DNA of 64,000 nt from JAIVJM01 sp963816985 (lineage in GTDB: Bacteria > Acidobacteriota > Blastocatellia > Pyrinomonadales > Pyrinomonadaceae), in contig CAWFMF010000003.1 in the NCBI GenBank assembly GCA_963816985.1, forward strand, positions 94,511 to 158,510, in the 5' to 3' direction. The notes under the pieces were generated by a model, which worked only from the letters and a program-made list of their open reading frames with translations, was not told where the DNA came from and made no database searches. The position numbers and the translations under genes were made by a program. Each line of letters begins with the position of its first letter. Within the stretch, counting starts at the first letter, position 1. Below are positions 1 to 10,364 of this stretch, one piece after another.

Positions 1-533
1 TCCGCAATCTCGGACGCCGCAAGTTTGAAGAGGTGACGGCGAGGGTCGGTCGCGCTCTTGGCCGCGCGCTCGTCGGTCGCGGCGCGGCCTACGGTGACAT
101 GGACAACGACGGCGACCTTGATTTGCTCGTCACCTCGAACAACGGCCCGGCGCGTCTTTATCGCAACGACAACGCGAACCAGAACGACCTTTTGCGCGTG
201 CGTCTCGTCGGCAGTCGCTCGAACCGCGACGCCGTGGGCGCGCGCGTCTCCGTGGTCGGCGCGGCGAACCCGCGCAACATGGTGCGGACGGGTTCGAGCT
301 ACGCGTCGCAGAGCGAACTGCCGCTGACTCTCGGCTTAGGAAAACCCGAAGGCGCGGAGAAGACCGTCGCGCTCGAAATCCAATGGCCGAGCGGCGAGCG
401 GATGACGCTCCAACAGGTCAAGGCGAATCAGTCGCTCGTCATTCAAGAGGGACAGGGCATCATCAAAGCCGAGCCCATCGTCTTCGCCCGCGTCGCGCCG
501 ACGCCGACACCGACACCCGCGCCGCAGCCGTAA
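1..533 (+). CDS. CRTAC1-type FG-GAP/UnbV protein, C-terminal part
   Basis: The gene enters from the left edge and stays in frame from base 3, so only its C-terminus is visible. One FG-GAP/VCBS calcium-loop repeat is present (motif DMDNDGDLDLL), followed by an ASPIC/UnbV domain (RVRLVGSRSNRDAVGA, then LGLGKPEGAEKTVALEIQWPSG). The last 15 residues are a Thr/Pro/Ala tail. Such proteins are normally secreted or outer-envelope beta-propellers; the biochemical role is unknown. The UnbV domain is also present in the next gene, so the two may be related products of a local duplication. A palindrome begins one base after the stop codon. Confidence 0.85.
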   Translation, partial: RNLGRRKFEEVTARVGRALGRALVGRGAAYGDMDNDGDLDLLVTSNNGPARLYRNDNANQNDLLRVRLVGSRSNRDAVGARVSVVGAANPRNMVRTGSSYASQSELPLTLGLGKPEGAEKTVALEIQWPSGERMTLQQVKANQSLVIQEGQGIIKAEPIVFARVAPTPTPTPAPQP

Positions 534-622
534 CAGTACCGCGAGCGGTAGCGAGCGGGTGCGGAGACAGCGGCGAGTGTGATGACGTAAGCCTGACCCG
601 CTGGCTACCGCGCGCGGTACTG
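534..622. repeat. Palindromic intergenic repeat, copy A
   Basis: Two 27-base arms (534-560 and 596-622) pair with only two mismatches around a 35-base centre. The left arm contains GCGAGCGGTAGCGAGCGGG. The same arm sequence recurs at 37437-37510, so this is a dispersed element rather than a gene-specific terminator. It begins immediately after the stop of the upstream gene and could act as a transcription terminator or mRNA stabiliser, as REP elements do elsewhere (inference). Confidence 0.8.
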
Positions 623-660
623 TTTGCGCGCAACCGTAAAGGTGTTATTCAATCTGTCTT

Positions 661-3600
661 ATGAGCAATCGTTCCCGCCGTCTCGCCCTCGTCTTTCTCT
701 GTCTCGCCTGCGCCCTCTTCGTCGTCCCCGCGCGGCGTGGCAGCGGTTCATCTCCACAGTCGAACGTCTCGGCGGAGGCGCGCGAGGAGGCTTACCGCGC
801 GAACAATCTGGGCGTCGCGCTCTTAGAACAGTTCAAGCACGCCGAGGGGGCCGAACAGTTCCGCCGCGCTTTGAAGATTGACCCGCGACTTGCGCTCGCG
901 CGCATCAACCTCGCCATCGCTTTGCTGTACGTGCCCGACGCCTTGAACGCGCGCAGAGAGGCTCTGGCCGCCTCGTCAATCGCGCCCAATGCGCCGCAGC
1001 CACACTACGTCCTCGGCCTCCTCAGTAAGTCGGAGAACAAGCCCGAAGAGGCTCTCTCATCATTCCAACGCATCTTGAAGATTGACCCGCGCGACGTGGG
1101 CGCGAACGTGCAGGTCGGGCAAATCTACGCGCAGCAGCGCAAGTACCCGGAGGCCGTCGCCGCCTTCCGCGCCGCGCTCGCCGAAGAGCCTTACAACGGG
1201 ACGGCGCTCTACAACCTCGGCACGGCGCTCCTGCGCGCGGGCCAACGCGAAGAGGGCCAACGGCTCGTCCAGCAGTTTCAGGCTCTCCGCCAGAGCGGCG
1301 CGGCGACGACCATCGGCCAGAACTATCTCGAACAGGGGCGATACGCCGAGGCCGTCAGCTCGACCGGCGCGGAATCAGACCTCGTGAACAAGGCGACGCC
1401 GGACGTGTCCTTCGTGGACGCGACCGAAAGCGTCATGCCGCCGCCGAAGGGGCCGGGGCTCGCTTCGAGCCCTTACCTCGGAAGCGCGGTCGTGCTTTTC
1501 GACTTCGACTCGGACGGCGACCTCGACCTCTACGGCGTCTTCGTCACGGCGCGCAAACTCTTCCGCAACGACGGCGGCAAGTTCGCCGACGCGACCGCGC
1601 AGTCCGGCCTCACGGCATCGGAGACCGGCTGGGCCACGGGCGCGGTCGCGGGCGACTTCGACAACGATCAAAGACCCGACCTCCTCTTGACGGGGCAGGG
1701 CTTCCTGAAGCTCTACCGCAACGCGGGCGGCGGTCGCTTCTCGGAAGTGACCACGGCGGCGCGCGTCCCCGCTTACCCCTACTCGCCCGGCGCGGCGGCC
1801 TTCGTTGACGTTGACCACGACGGCGACCTCGACATCTTCGTCGCGGGCGGCGTGGAAATCCCGAAGGCGGGCGCGCCAAGCTCTCAGCCGTCACAGCCCG
1901 CGCCGAACCTCCTGCTGCGCAACAACGGCGACGGCACGTTCGCGGACGTGACCGCCGCGTCGAAGCTCAACGGCGCGGGCGGCCACGCCGTCGCGGTCGT
2001 CCCGACCGACTACGACAACCGGCGCGACGTTGACCTGCTGGTCGTGAGCAATGAAGGCGAGGTCGCGCTCTGGAAGAACCAGAGGGACGGGACTTTCCGC
2101 AACGTCGCGGCGGAGGTCGGGCTCGGCTCGAAGGGCGCGCGGGTGGGCAGCGTCGCGGCGGGCGACGTGAACAAGGACGGTTTTACCGACTTCTACTTCG
2201 GTCGGGCGGGCGGCCCCGGCGAGTTCGCTTTGAGCGACGGGAAGGGACGCTTCCGGATGGCTCCCGCGCCCGCCGTGGGCGCGGAGTCGGGCGAGCGCGT
2301 CGCCGCACAGTTCCTCGACTACGACAACGACGGGCTGCTCGACCTCTTGACCGTCTCCGGCTCGGCGAAGGACGGCGGCGGCCTGCGCGTGCTCCGCAAC
2401 ACGGGCGACGGCTGGGCCGACGTGAGCGAGAAGGCCGCGCGCGGGCTCTCGGCGGGCGGACGTTTGCTCTTGTCGGGCTGGCTCGCGTCCGGCGACGTGG
2501 ACGGCGACGGCGACACAGACCTCTTCGCTGTCTCGACCGCCAACCCCCTGACCGGCGTGCTGTTCGCGCGCAACGAGGGCGGCAACCGCAACGCCTCGGT
2601 GCGCGTGCGACTCGCGGGCAAGGTGAGCAACCGGGGCGGCGTCGGCGCGAAAGTCGAAGTCCGCGCGGGCAGTCTCGGTCAACGCGCCGAGACTTACGCG
2701 GCCACGCCTGCGCCCGCGCCCGCCGACCTCGTCTTCGGCATCGGCCAGAGGGCAGGCGCGGACGCCGTGCGCGTGCTGTGGCCCGCAGGCATTGTGCAGA
2801 CCGAGACGGAAGTCGGCGCGAAGAATTCAACGAGGCCGTCGGCGGTCGCCGTCACGACGACGGTCACGGAGTTAGACCGCAAGCCCTCTTCGTGCCCGTA
2901 CCTCTACACTTGGAACGGCGAGAGGTTCGAGTTCATCACCGACTTCATGGGCGGCGGCGAACTCGGCTACTGGGCCGCGCCCGGTGTGCGCGCCGTGCCC
3001 GACCCGGACGAGTTCGTCCGCATCCGTGGCGACCAACTCAAAGAGCGTGACGGGCGCTTTGAACTGCGCGTCACGAACGAGTTGGAGGAGGCTCTCTTCA
3101 TAGACTCTCTGAAGCTCGTCGCCGTCTCGCACCCGCAGGGCGTCGAGGTCTACCCGAACGAGGGGCTCGGCAACCCGACCTCGAAGACCTTCAAGCTCTA
3201 CGCGACGCGCGGCGCGCGACCGCCCGCTGCCGTGCACGACGAGCACGGCCACGACGTGCGTTGGAGCGTCTTGGAGATGGACAGGCGATACCCGGCGGAC
3301 TTCGGGCTCGCGGGCCTGCGCGGCTACGCCGAAGAGCACGCGCTCGTACTCGACCTCGGAGGCAACACGCAAGGGAAGAGTGAAGTTAAAAACTCCAAGC
3401 CCGTCGAACGAGGGCGCGTCGCACGCGCTGAAGAGGAACGCATACTCTTACTGATGACCGGCTGGACGGATTACGCCTTCTCAAGCGACAACGTGGCCGG
3501 GTCGCAGCGCGGCCTGACGTTGAAGCCGCCCGCGCTTCAGGTGAGGGACGCGCGGGGCGAGTGGCGGACGGTCATCGAGGACATCGGCATCCCCGTCGGT

Positions 3601-4245
3601 CGCCCGCAGACGGTCGTCGTTGACCTCACGGGAAAATTCCTCTCGGCGAGCCGCGAGGTGCGCGTCCTGACGAACATGATTATCTACTGGGATCAAATTC
3701 TGGTGGACACTTCGGGCGGCGCTTTTCCCTTCCGTCTGAAGAGCCTGCGGCCCGTCGTGGCCGATTTGAGCTGGCGCGGCTTCTCGGCGGAGACGACGCC
3801 CGACGGGCGCGAGCCTTACGGCTACGACTACGAGCGCGTCTCTGAGAATGCGCCGTGGAAGACCATGACGGGCCGCTACACGCGCTTCGGCGACGTGCGC
3901 GAACTGCTGCACGGCGTTGACGACATCTTCGTCATCTCGCGCCCCGGCGACCAGATTGCGCTCTCCTTCGACGCGCGGAAGCTCCCGCCGCTCCCGCGTG
4001 GGTGGACGCGCACCTTCCTGCTCCACGCCGACGGCTTCAGCAAGGAGATGGACATCAACTCGGCGAGCCCCCATCAGGTCGCGCCGCTCCCCTTCCACGG
4101 GATGAAGAGCTACCCTTACGCCGCGCCGGACGCTTACCCCTGGACGCCCGCGCGCCGCGCCGCCGACGAACGCTATAACACGCGCGTCGTCGCCTCGCCG
4201 GTAAATGCATTTGTGGGGAACAGGGAAGAAGGGAAAGGGAATTGA
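661..4245 (+). CDS. TPR + FG-GAP + ASPIC/UnbV protein (CRTAC1 family)
   Basis: This is a 1194-residue protein. A signal peptide occupies residues 1 to about 25 (hydrophobic LALVFLCLACALFVV). TPR repeats follow at roughly 38-230 (for example NNLGVALLEQFKHAEGAEQF). A run of FG-GAP/VCBS beta-propeller repeats lies at about 250-640, with calcium-type loops such as DFDSDGDLDLYG from residue 281. An ASPIC/UnbV segment lies at about 645-715. The C-terminal 450 residues start at CPYLYTWNGERFEF (residue 745); I recognise the region as recurring in such proteins but it has no function I can name. It is exported and probably a protein-interaction scaffold. The region 534-660 upstream is palindromic with no clear promoter. 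Confidence 0.85.
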   Translation: MSNRSRRLALVFLCLACALFVVPARRGSGSSPQSNVSAEAREEAYRANNLGVALLEQFKHAEGAEQFRRALKIDPRLALARINLAIALLYVPDALNARREALAASSIAPNAPQPHYVLGLLSKSENKPEEALSSFQRILKIDPRDVGANVQVGQIYAQQRKYPEAVAAFRAALAEEPYNGTALYNLGTALLRAGQREEGQRLVQQFQALRQSGAATTIGQNYLEQGRYAEAVSSTGAESDLVNKATPDVSFVDATESVMPPPKGPGLASSPYLGSAVVLFDFDSDGDLDLYGVFVTARKLFRNDGGKFADATAQSGLTASETGWATGAVAGDFDNDQRPDLLLTGQGFLKLYRNAGGGRFSEVTTAARVPAYPYSPGAAAFVDVDHDGDLDIFVAGGVEIPKAGAPSSQPSQPAPNLLLRNNGDGTFADVTAASKLNGAGGHAVAVVPTDYDNRRDVDLLVVSNEGEVALWKNQRDGTFRNVAAEVGLGSKGARVGSVAAGDVNKDGFTDFYFGRAGGPGEFALSDGKGRFRMAPAPAVGAESGERVAAQFLDYDNDGLLDLLTVSGSAKDGGGLRVLRNTGDGWADVSEKAARGLSAGGRLLLSGWLASGDVDGDGDTDLFAVSTANPLTGVLFARNEGGNRNASVRVRLAGKVSNRGGVGAKVEVRAGSLGQRAETYAATPAPAPADLVFGIGQRAGADAVRVLWPAGIVQTETEVGAKNSTRPSAVAVTTTVTELDRKPSSCPYLYTWNGERFEFITDFMGGGELGYWAAPGVRAVPDPDEFVRIRGDQLKERDGRFELRVTNELEEALFIDSLKLVAVSHPQGVEVYPNEGLGNPTSKTFKLYATRGARPPAAVHDEHGHDVRWSVLEMDRRYPADFGLAGLRGYAEEHALVLDLGGNTQGKSEVKNSKPVERGRVARAEEERILLLMTGWTDYAFSSDNVAGSQRGLTLKPPALQVRDARGEWRTVIEDIGIPVGRPQTVVVDLTGKFLSASREVRVLTNMIIYWDQILVDTSGGAFPFRLKSLRPVVADLSWRGFSAETTPDGREPYGYDYERVSENAPWKTMTGRYTRFGDVRELLHGVDDIFVISRPGDQIALSFDARKLPPLPRGWTRTFLLHADGFSKEMDINSASPHQVAPLPFHGMKSYPYAAPDAYPWTPARRAADERYNTRVVASPVNAFVGNREEGKGN

Positions 4246-4309
4246 ATAACTTCACCCGTCGTTCACCTTGACCCCTTGGCTCTCTTCACCTTTTCACTTA
4301 GAGGTTTTT

Positions 4310-5317
4310 ATGGAGCACATACGTTACTCGGTCGCCGCTTGTCAGACGGACATGCCGAACCCTTTGGAGCGGCGGGAGATGCGGCGGAACACGGAGCGGA
4401 TGCTGTCGTTGATTGACTCGGCGGTGGCGGGCGCGGCTCCGTTCCTGCCCGTGCGCCTCGTCGTCTTCCCCGAATTCGCGCACGCCGCGCCGGTCTTCCA
4501 GACCGTCGAAGAGCTGCTCTCGAAACTCGCCGTCAACATCCCGAACGAGCACACCGAATTACTTGAGAGGAAGGCGCGCGAGCACGACATCTACATCCAG
4601 ACCGGGACGATGCTCGAAGCCGACCCTCGCTGGCCGGGCCGCGTCTTTAACACGACTTGCCTCATCGGCCCCGCAGGCGTCCTCTACAAGTACCGCAAGG
4701 TCAACACGTGGCTGCCCTACGAAGTCCACACGAGCCCGCACGACCTCGAAGGCTACGACGAGCCGCTCTTCCCCGTCGCCGACACGCCCATCGGTCGCAT
4801 CGGCTGCGCCATCTGCTACGACTGGCTCTTCCCCGAAGCCATCCGCCAACTCGCCGCCAACGGCGCGGAAGTGCTGGTGCGCGTCTCGGCCTACATGGAC
4901 CCGTGGGGCGCGACGCCGCCGATGGACTGGTGGACGACCGTCAATCGCTGCCGCGCTCTTGAGAACACGGCCTACGTCGTCGCCGCGAATCAGGGCGCGA
5001 GCTTGAAGCATTACCCGCCTTACTCGTGGCCGGGCGGGAGCATGGTGGTGGACTTCGACGGGAGGGTTCTGGCCGAGGCGAGCCCCGGCCCCGGCGAGCG
5101 CATCGTCGTCGCGCCCGTGGACGTTTCGGCCCTCCGCCACGAGCGCGCCGCGCGACGCGGCCACCACATGCTCGCGCACCTCCGCACCGAAGCCTACCCG
5201 GTCTACAATGCGCACCGCTACCCGCCGAGGCTCGAAGCCGAAGCGGCGGGGCCGAGCTTCGAGCGCAACTGCGAGCTGATAGACGAGTCGAAGCGGAGTG
5301 GCGGAGGTCGGGGCTAA
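4310..5317 (+). CDS. Carbon-nitrogen hydrolase (nitrilase superfamily)
   Basis: A 335-residue single-domain nitrilase-fold amidohydrolase. The Glu-Lys-Cys triad is visible: E55 in VVFPEF, K130 in YKYRKVN, and C169 in GCAICYDWLFPE. The family hydrolyses C-N bonds of nitriles, amides or carbamoyl groups; the substrate cannot be read from sequence, though the length fits amidase or carbamoylase branches. The ATG at 4310 is chosen because AGAGG sits five bases upstream; a TTG at 4268 would add 14 residues unlike the family. It is cytoplasmic, with no signal peptide. It has no obvious functional link to the injection-system genes that follow. Confidence 0.88.
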   Translation: MEHIRYSVAACQTDMPNPLERREMRRNTERMLSLIDSAVAGAAPFLPVRLVVFPEFAHAAPVFQTVEELLSKLAVNIPNEHTELLERKAREHDIYIQTGTMLEADPRWPGRVFNTTCLIGPAGVLYKYRKVNTWLPYEVHTSPHDLEGYDEPLFPVADTPIGRIGCAICYDWLFPEAIRQLAANGAEVLVRVSAYMDPWGATPPMDWWTTVNRCRALENTAYVVAANQGASLKHYPPYSWPGGSMVVDFDGRVLAEASPGPGERIVVAPVDVSALRHERAARRGHHMLAHLRTEAYPVYNAHRYPPRLEAEAAGPSFERNCELIDESKRSGGGRG

Positions 5318-5411
5318 ACGGGGCGGCCCTCGCCGAACCTTCTTCACGGGCGATGCGCACTTCCTTACTCCTCCCTGACGAAAGATATCGGGCGTTCGCC
5401 GCCCGAAGCTA

Positions 5412-5441
5412 TTGACAGGACAGAACGGGCGGGCATATCTT
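5412..5441 (+). promoter_or_regulatory. Sigma-70-type promoter of the HNH cargo gene
   Basis: A perfect TTGACA (5412-5417), 18 bases, then TATCTT (5436-5441) lie 50 bases before the HNH gene start. This suggests the cargo gene is transcribed on its own, not from the nitrilase gene. Confidence 0.6.
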
Positions 5442-5490
5442 GTGCGGACTCGCGCCTTCCGAAGGCTTCATGTCCGGGTAAAAGTAGACC

Positions 5491-6762
5491 ATGAATAAAA
5501 AGACGCTCCCGCCCTTCGCGCAATCTCCGACCGCACCCGCGCACGCTCGGCAGACGGGCGCGCAGTCTCTACCGAAGGCTCCTCAACGCGGAGCCGTGCA
5601 GCTTAAGGGCGGCCCCGGAATACGACCTGTCACAAAGCCCGTCGCCCCGCCCGCATACCGTCCGCAACCCACCCCCAGAGTCCTCCAGAGGAAGGCTGTG
5701 GGCGGCGCACAGACGCCCGCGAGCGGGACGCCGACCGCGCCGCCGGTGTATAAACCACAGCCGACGCCCAGAGTGTTGCAAGCCAAGACGGGGCCGCCCG
5801 TCCAAAGGCCCGCCGCCGTTCAGCCGGTGCGCACTCCCCCCGCGCCTCAGCCATACCGCCCGCCATCGCCGCGACAGGTTCCGGCGGCTCACGGCGCGTC
5901 CGGCCAAAGGCCGCAGCCCCGCCACATGGCCGCCCCGCCGTCGCCCCTCGGCCCCTCGGCGCGGGGGAGCGTGCAGCCCAAGATGGCGACGCCCGCGCAG
6001 GCGCATAACCCTCAAAGTCCGCTTCAGGCGGGCCGCCAGCCGAACCCTCGACTGCCTCAGACCGCTCGCCCGCCCGCCGCCGTGCGACAGCCACCGAGCC
6101 CCCCTTCGCGGACTATCCAGCGCGTGATGATTCCCGACACTCACGACGCCAAAAATGCGCGGCGCTACGTGATGTGGCGGGAATACGACCGCGACCCTCA
6201 AGTCTCGCAGTCGGGGCACAGGCTCGGTCGCTGCTACGTCTGCGGGAAGTACGATTACATGGTCAACATGGAGGTGGATCACATCGTGCCGGAGAATTTC
6301 CTCCGCAACCTACTTGACCTGCGCGGGGAAAATCAGGGAATGGCGGAAGATATCGCCGAAGCTGTGGGCCTGAACTGGAAGACGACGAAAGAATATGACA
6401 TTGAAAAGACGTATGACGCCTACTCCGGTTTCAGGGAGCGGTACGAGAATGTTGAGAGGACATCGAAACACAGCTTCCACGGGTATGTGTACGAAGCCCT
6501 GCGCGACATAACGAATCTGGATTTGATCTGCGGCAGTTGTAACGGCAAGCAAATCAAGACGAACAAGTTGCTGACGCGGGATTATGACGCGCTTCAGGTC
6601 GAGTATAAGAGATGGGACAAGTCGGGCAGGGAGCGGATCAAAAAACATCTGGGCGCGTGGATCAAGACGGACTACGAGATTGATCAGGATGATATAAACC
6701 CCAACTACGGCTCCCCGCCGAATTCGCCGGGCTATGGCAGTCCCACCATTTACAAACTTTGA
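5491..6762 (+). CDS. HNH-nuclease toxin with proline-rich repeat N-terminus, candidate eCIS cargo
   Basis: A 423-residue protein in two parts. Residues 1-210 are Pro/Gln/Arg-rich, probably disordered. They contain a near-perfect repeat (PPAYRPQPTPRVLQRK at 53-68, PPVYKPQPTPRVLQAK at 84-99), a weaker copy at 119-130, and short V-Q-x-K motifs (34-41, 159-166). Residues 215-423 hold a zinc-type HNH nuclease: C248/C251, the core VDHIVPENF with D263-H264, and C347/C350-N351. The V/I-Q-R motif just before the nuclease (209-212) also precedes the toxin domains of the two DUF4157 proteins in the same locus. Together with its position next to the sheath gene, this makes it a likely injected DNase that lacks DUF4157. 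No immunity gene is visible beside it. The cargo role is inference; the HNH domain is clear. Confidence 0.75.
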   Translation: MNKKTLPPFAQSPTAPAHARQTGAQSLPKAPQRGAVQLKGGPGIRPVTKPVAPPAYRPQPTPRVLQRKAVGGAQTPASGTPTAPPVYKPQPTPRVLQAKTGPPVQRPAAVQPVRTPPAPQPYRPPSPRQVPAAHGASGQRPQPRHMAAPPSPLGPSARGSVQPKMATPAQAHNPQSPLQAGRQPNPRLPQTARPPAAVRQPPSPPSRTIQRVMIPDTHDAKNARRYVMWREYDRDPQVSQSGHRLGRCYVCGKYDYMVNMEVDHIVPENFLRNLLDLRGENQGMAEDIAEAVGLNWKTTKEYDIEKTYDAYSGFRERYENVERTSKHSFHGYVYEALRDITNLDLICGSCNGKQIKTNKLLTRDYDALQVEYKRWDKSGRERIKKHLGAWIKTDYEIDQDDINPNYGSPPNSPGYGSPTIYKL

Positions 6763-6860
6763 GAGTCCGCGCGCCCTCACCGCGCGACACGCCGAACCCC
6801 TCGCCGGGGGTCAAGCCGGAGCCGGAAACCACGGCGAGGCCGACGACGCCCGGCCTTCAT

Positions 6861-6888
6861 CCGCCCGCCGCTCGTGAGAGGCGGGCGG
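6861..6888 (+). terminator. Hairpin after the HNH gene
   Basis: CCGCCCGCC (6861-6869) pairs with GGCGGGCGG (6880-6888) across a short loop, followed by a G-rich run and no T-tract. It is a plausible terminator about 100 bases after the HNH stop; function not shown. Confidence 0.4.
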
Positions 6889-6908
6889 GGGGGCGGGCGA
6901 GATTTTCA

Positions 6909-6937
6909 TTGACACGCAACGGGACTGAAGGTAGCCT
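6909..6937 (+). promoter_or_regulatory. Candidate promoter of the eCIS structural operon
   Basis: TTGACA (6909-6914), 17 bases, then TAGCCT (6932-6937). It would give a leader of about 500 bases before the sheath start, which is long, so a second promoter nearer 7130 (around TATAAC) cannot be excluded. Confidence 0.4.
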
Positions 6938-7449
6938 GTGCGGGCTTTCTTTCACCTCGTGACCAGTGCGCCGCAGCCGACGAGTGCCCCACTCGTTTTT
7001 CTCACTTAAGGGCTACGCTTTTTCACATCACTCGACTCGGGGCCGGTTAAGGCCGGTCAGGACGAGCTTTTCCGTTTTTTAATCCCAAGGGCAGTACCGA
7101 GCACGTCAAACGCTGAGACGGAGATGTTTTTATAACACCTCACGCGGGCGCTCCCGTCCCATCCGGGACCGCGACCGCGGGCTCTGGGTAACTCCATCAT
7201 TCGAGACCCCTCTCGTCCCCACGGACTGAGAGCGACCACAAGCTTTAGAGGGCCTTTCAATGACGCGCGCCGCCTCTCGACCGGCATCACACACGTCCCC
7301 GCCGCCGACAGTGTGCACGAGTCGGGCCGCGGCTTTCCCATCACATCACCCGCGCCCGGACGGGGGCGAGCTGTAGTCGCAGACGAAACCTCCAGACCTC
7401 GCCCGTCGCCCCAAATCCGGCAGCCTTTAAGCGAAAGGAAGAACCGATA

Positions 7450-9028
<1,579 letters not shown>

Positions 9029-9037
9029 GGAGGACTT

Positions 9038-9556
9038 ATGGCTCAATTCACCGTCAACGCCGAACGATTCGACCCTTACAAGAATTTCAAGTTCCTCATC
9101 AAGTTCGTGGGCAACACCAACCCGGTCGCCGGGATCAGCAAGGTGAGCTCGCTCAAGCGCACGACCGAGGTGGTGAAGCACCGCGAGGGCGGCGACCCTT
9201 CATCGAGCCGCAAGTCGCCGGGGCGCACCGAGTACGAGGCCATCACGCTGGAGCGCGGCGTGACGCACGACCTCGAATTCGAGGCGTGGGCCAACAAGGT
9301 CTGGGACTTCAGTTCGGGCCGCGGCACCGAGGTCTCGCTCAAGGACTTCCGCAAGGACATCATCATCGAGGTCTACAACGAGGCGGGCCAGCTCTCCATC
9401 GCCTACAAGGTCTTCCGCTGTTGGGTCTCGGAGTATCAGGCGCTGCCCGACCTCGACGCCAACGCCAACGCCGTCGCCATCCAGCACATCAAGCTGGAGA
9501 ACGAGGGCTGGGAGCGCGACGCCGAAGTGACCGAGCCGACCGAGCCCATCCTGTAA
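9038..9556 (+). CDS. Inner tube protein (T4 gp19/Hcp-like)
   Basis: A 172-residue protein with the standard tail-tube features: start AERFDPYKNFKFLIKF, central PGRTEYEAITLERGVTHD, and a C-terminal LENEGWERD strand. It matches the T4 gp19-type tube family, which stacks as hexameric rings to form the channel that carries cargo. AAGGAGG (9027-9033) spaces correctly to the ATG. It sits directly behind the sheath, as in most eCIS loci, and is probably co-transcribed with it. Confidence 0.93.
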   Translation: MAQFTVNAERFDPYKNFKFLIKFVGNTNPVAGISKVSSLKRTTEVVKHREGGDPSSSRKSPGRTEYEAITLERGVTHDLEFEAWANKVWDFSSGRGTEVSLKDFRKDIIIEVYNEAGQLSIAYKVFRCWVSEYQALPDLDANANAVAIQHIKLENEGWERDAEVTEPTEPIL

Positions 9557-9581
9557 GACCGGGCCGGGGGTTTAAAACCCT

Positions 9582-10364
9582 ATGCACGCGCTGTCAGCCT
9601 CGCAACTACTGAGCGTCTGGGAGCGGGCGGCGGGCCGTTCGCACGCCGAGCGCGCCCTCGCCCTGCTCGCCCCGGCCTGCCCGGAGATGAGCCCGGAGGG
9701 CTTGGCGCGCCTCAGCGTCGGGCGGCGCGATTCGCTCCTCCTGACGCTGCGCGAGTGGACGTTCGGCCCCCGGCTCGCCTGCCGCGCGGAGTGCGAGCGT
9801 TGCGGCGACCCTTTGGAGTTGAGCTTCGAAGTCTCGGACATCCGCGCCGTCCAGAGCGAGGCTGAAAGTTCGGACGCCCTGACGCTCAGCGTTGACGACT
9901 ACGAAGTCCACTTCCGTCTCCCCAACAGTCAAGACCTCTCGGCGGTCGCCGCCGAAGTCGGGGGCAACGGGGGCAACAGGAATGGGGGCGAAGACCTCGC
10001 CGACGCGCGGCAGAGTCTTCTCGCGCGCTGCGTGCTCAGGGTCGTCGAGGGCGGGGAAGAGAAGGCAGGCGTCGCCGTCGTTAAGGCTTTACCGGAGCGC
10101 GTGCGCGAGGCGCTTGCGGCGCGGATGGCCGAGGCCGACCCGCAGTCGGACGTGCAGCTCGCGCTCTCGTGCCCTTCGTGCGGCCACCGCTGGTCAGTCG
10201 CCTTCGACATCGTCTCCTACTTCTGGAGCGAAATCACCGCGTGGGCCGGGCGCACCTTGCGCGAAGTGCACACGTTGGCCGCCGCCTACGGCTGGCGCGA
10301 GGAAGACATCCTCGCCATGAGCCCTCTGCGGCGGCACGCTTATCTGGAAATGGTCGGCGGATGA
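9582..10364 (+). CDS. T4-type baseplate hub assembly chaperone-like protein
   Basis: A 260-residue protein. The N-terminal half (LLSVWERAAGRSHAERALALL, then GRRDSLLLTLREWTFGPRL) resembles the baseplate hub assembly chaperone family common in eCIS loci. Two zinc-knuckle pairs are visible: CRAECERCGD near residues 65-75 and CPSCGHRW near 200. Such proteins are thought to assist baseplate assembly rather than remain in the particle. The next gene overlaps its stop by four bases. Confidence 0.7.
   Translation: MHALSASQLLSVWERAAGRSHAERALALLAPACPEMSPEGLARLSVGRRDSLLLTLREWTFGPRLACRAECERCGDPLELSFEVSDIRAVQSEAESSDALTLSVDDYEVHFRLPNSQDLSAVAAEVGGNGGNRNGGEDLADARQSLLARCVLRVVEGGEEKAGVAVVKALPERVREALAARMAEADPQSDVQLALSCPSCGHRWSVAFDIVSYFWSEITAWAGRTLREVHTLAAAYGWREEDILAMSPLRRHAYLEMVGG

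Larger units (their letters stand above)
6763..7449. other. 687-bp intergenic region before the sheath gene
   Basis: No convincing gene is present; the reading frames here lack family features and Shine-Dalgarno sites. The region holds a hairpin that probably ends the HNH transcript (6861-6888), a promoter-like sequence at 6909-6937, and a long stretch ahead of the sheath gene that could be an untranslated leader. AAAGGAAG at 7434-7441 is the ribosome site for the sheath. Confidence 0.6.

Noticed and set aside
7057..7344. Possible 95-codon gene on the minus strand upstream of the sheath
   Set aside because: Arg/Ser-rich, no family features, no ribosome site; more likely leader or spacer DNA.
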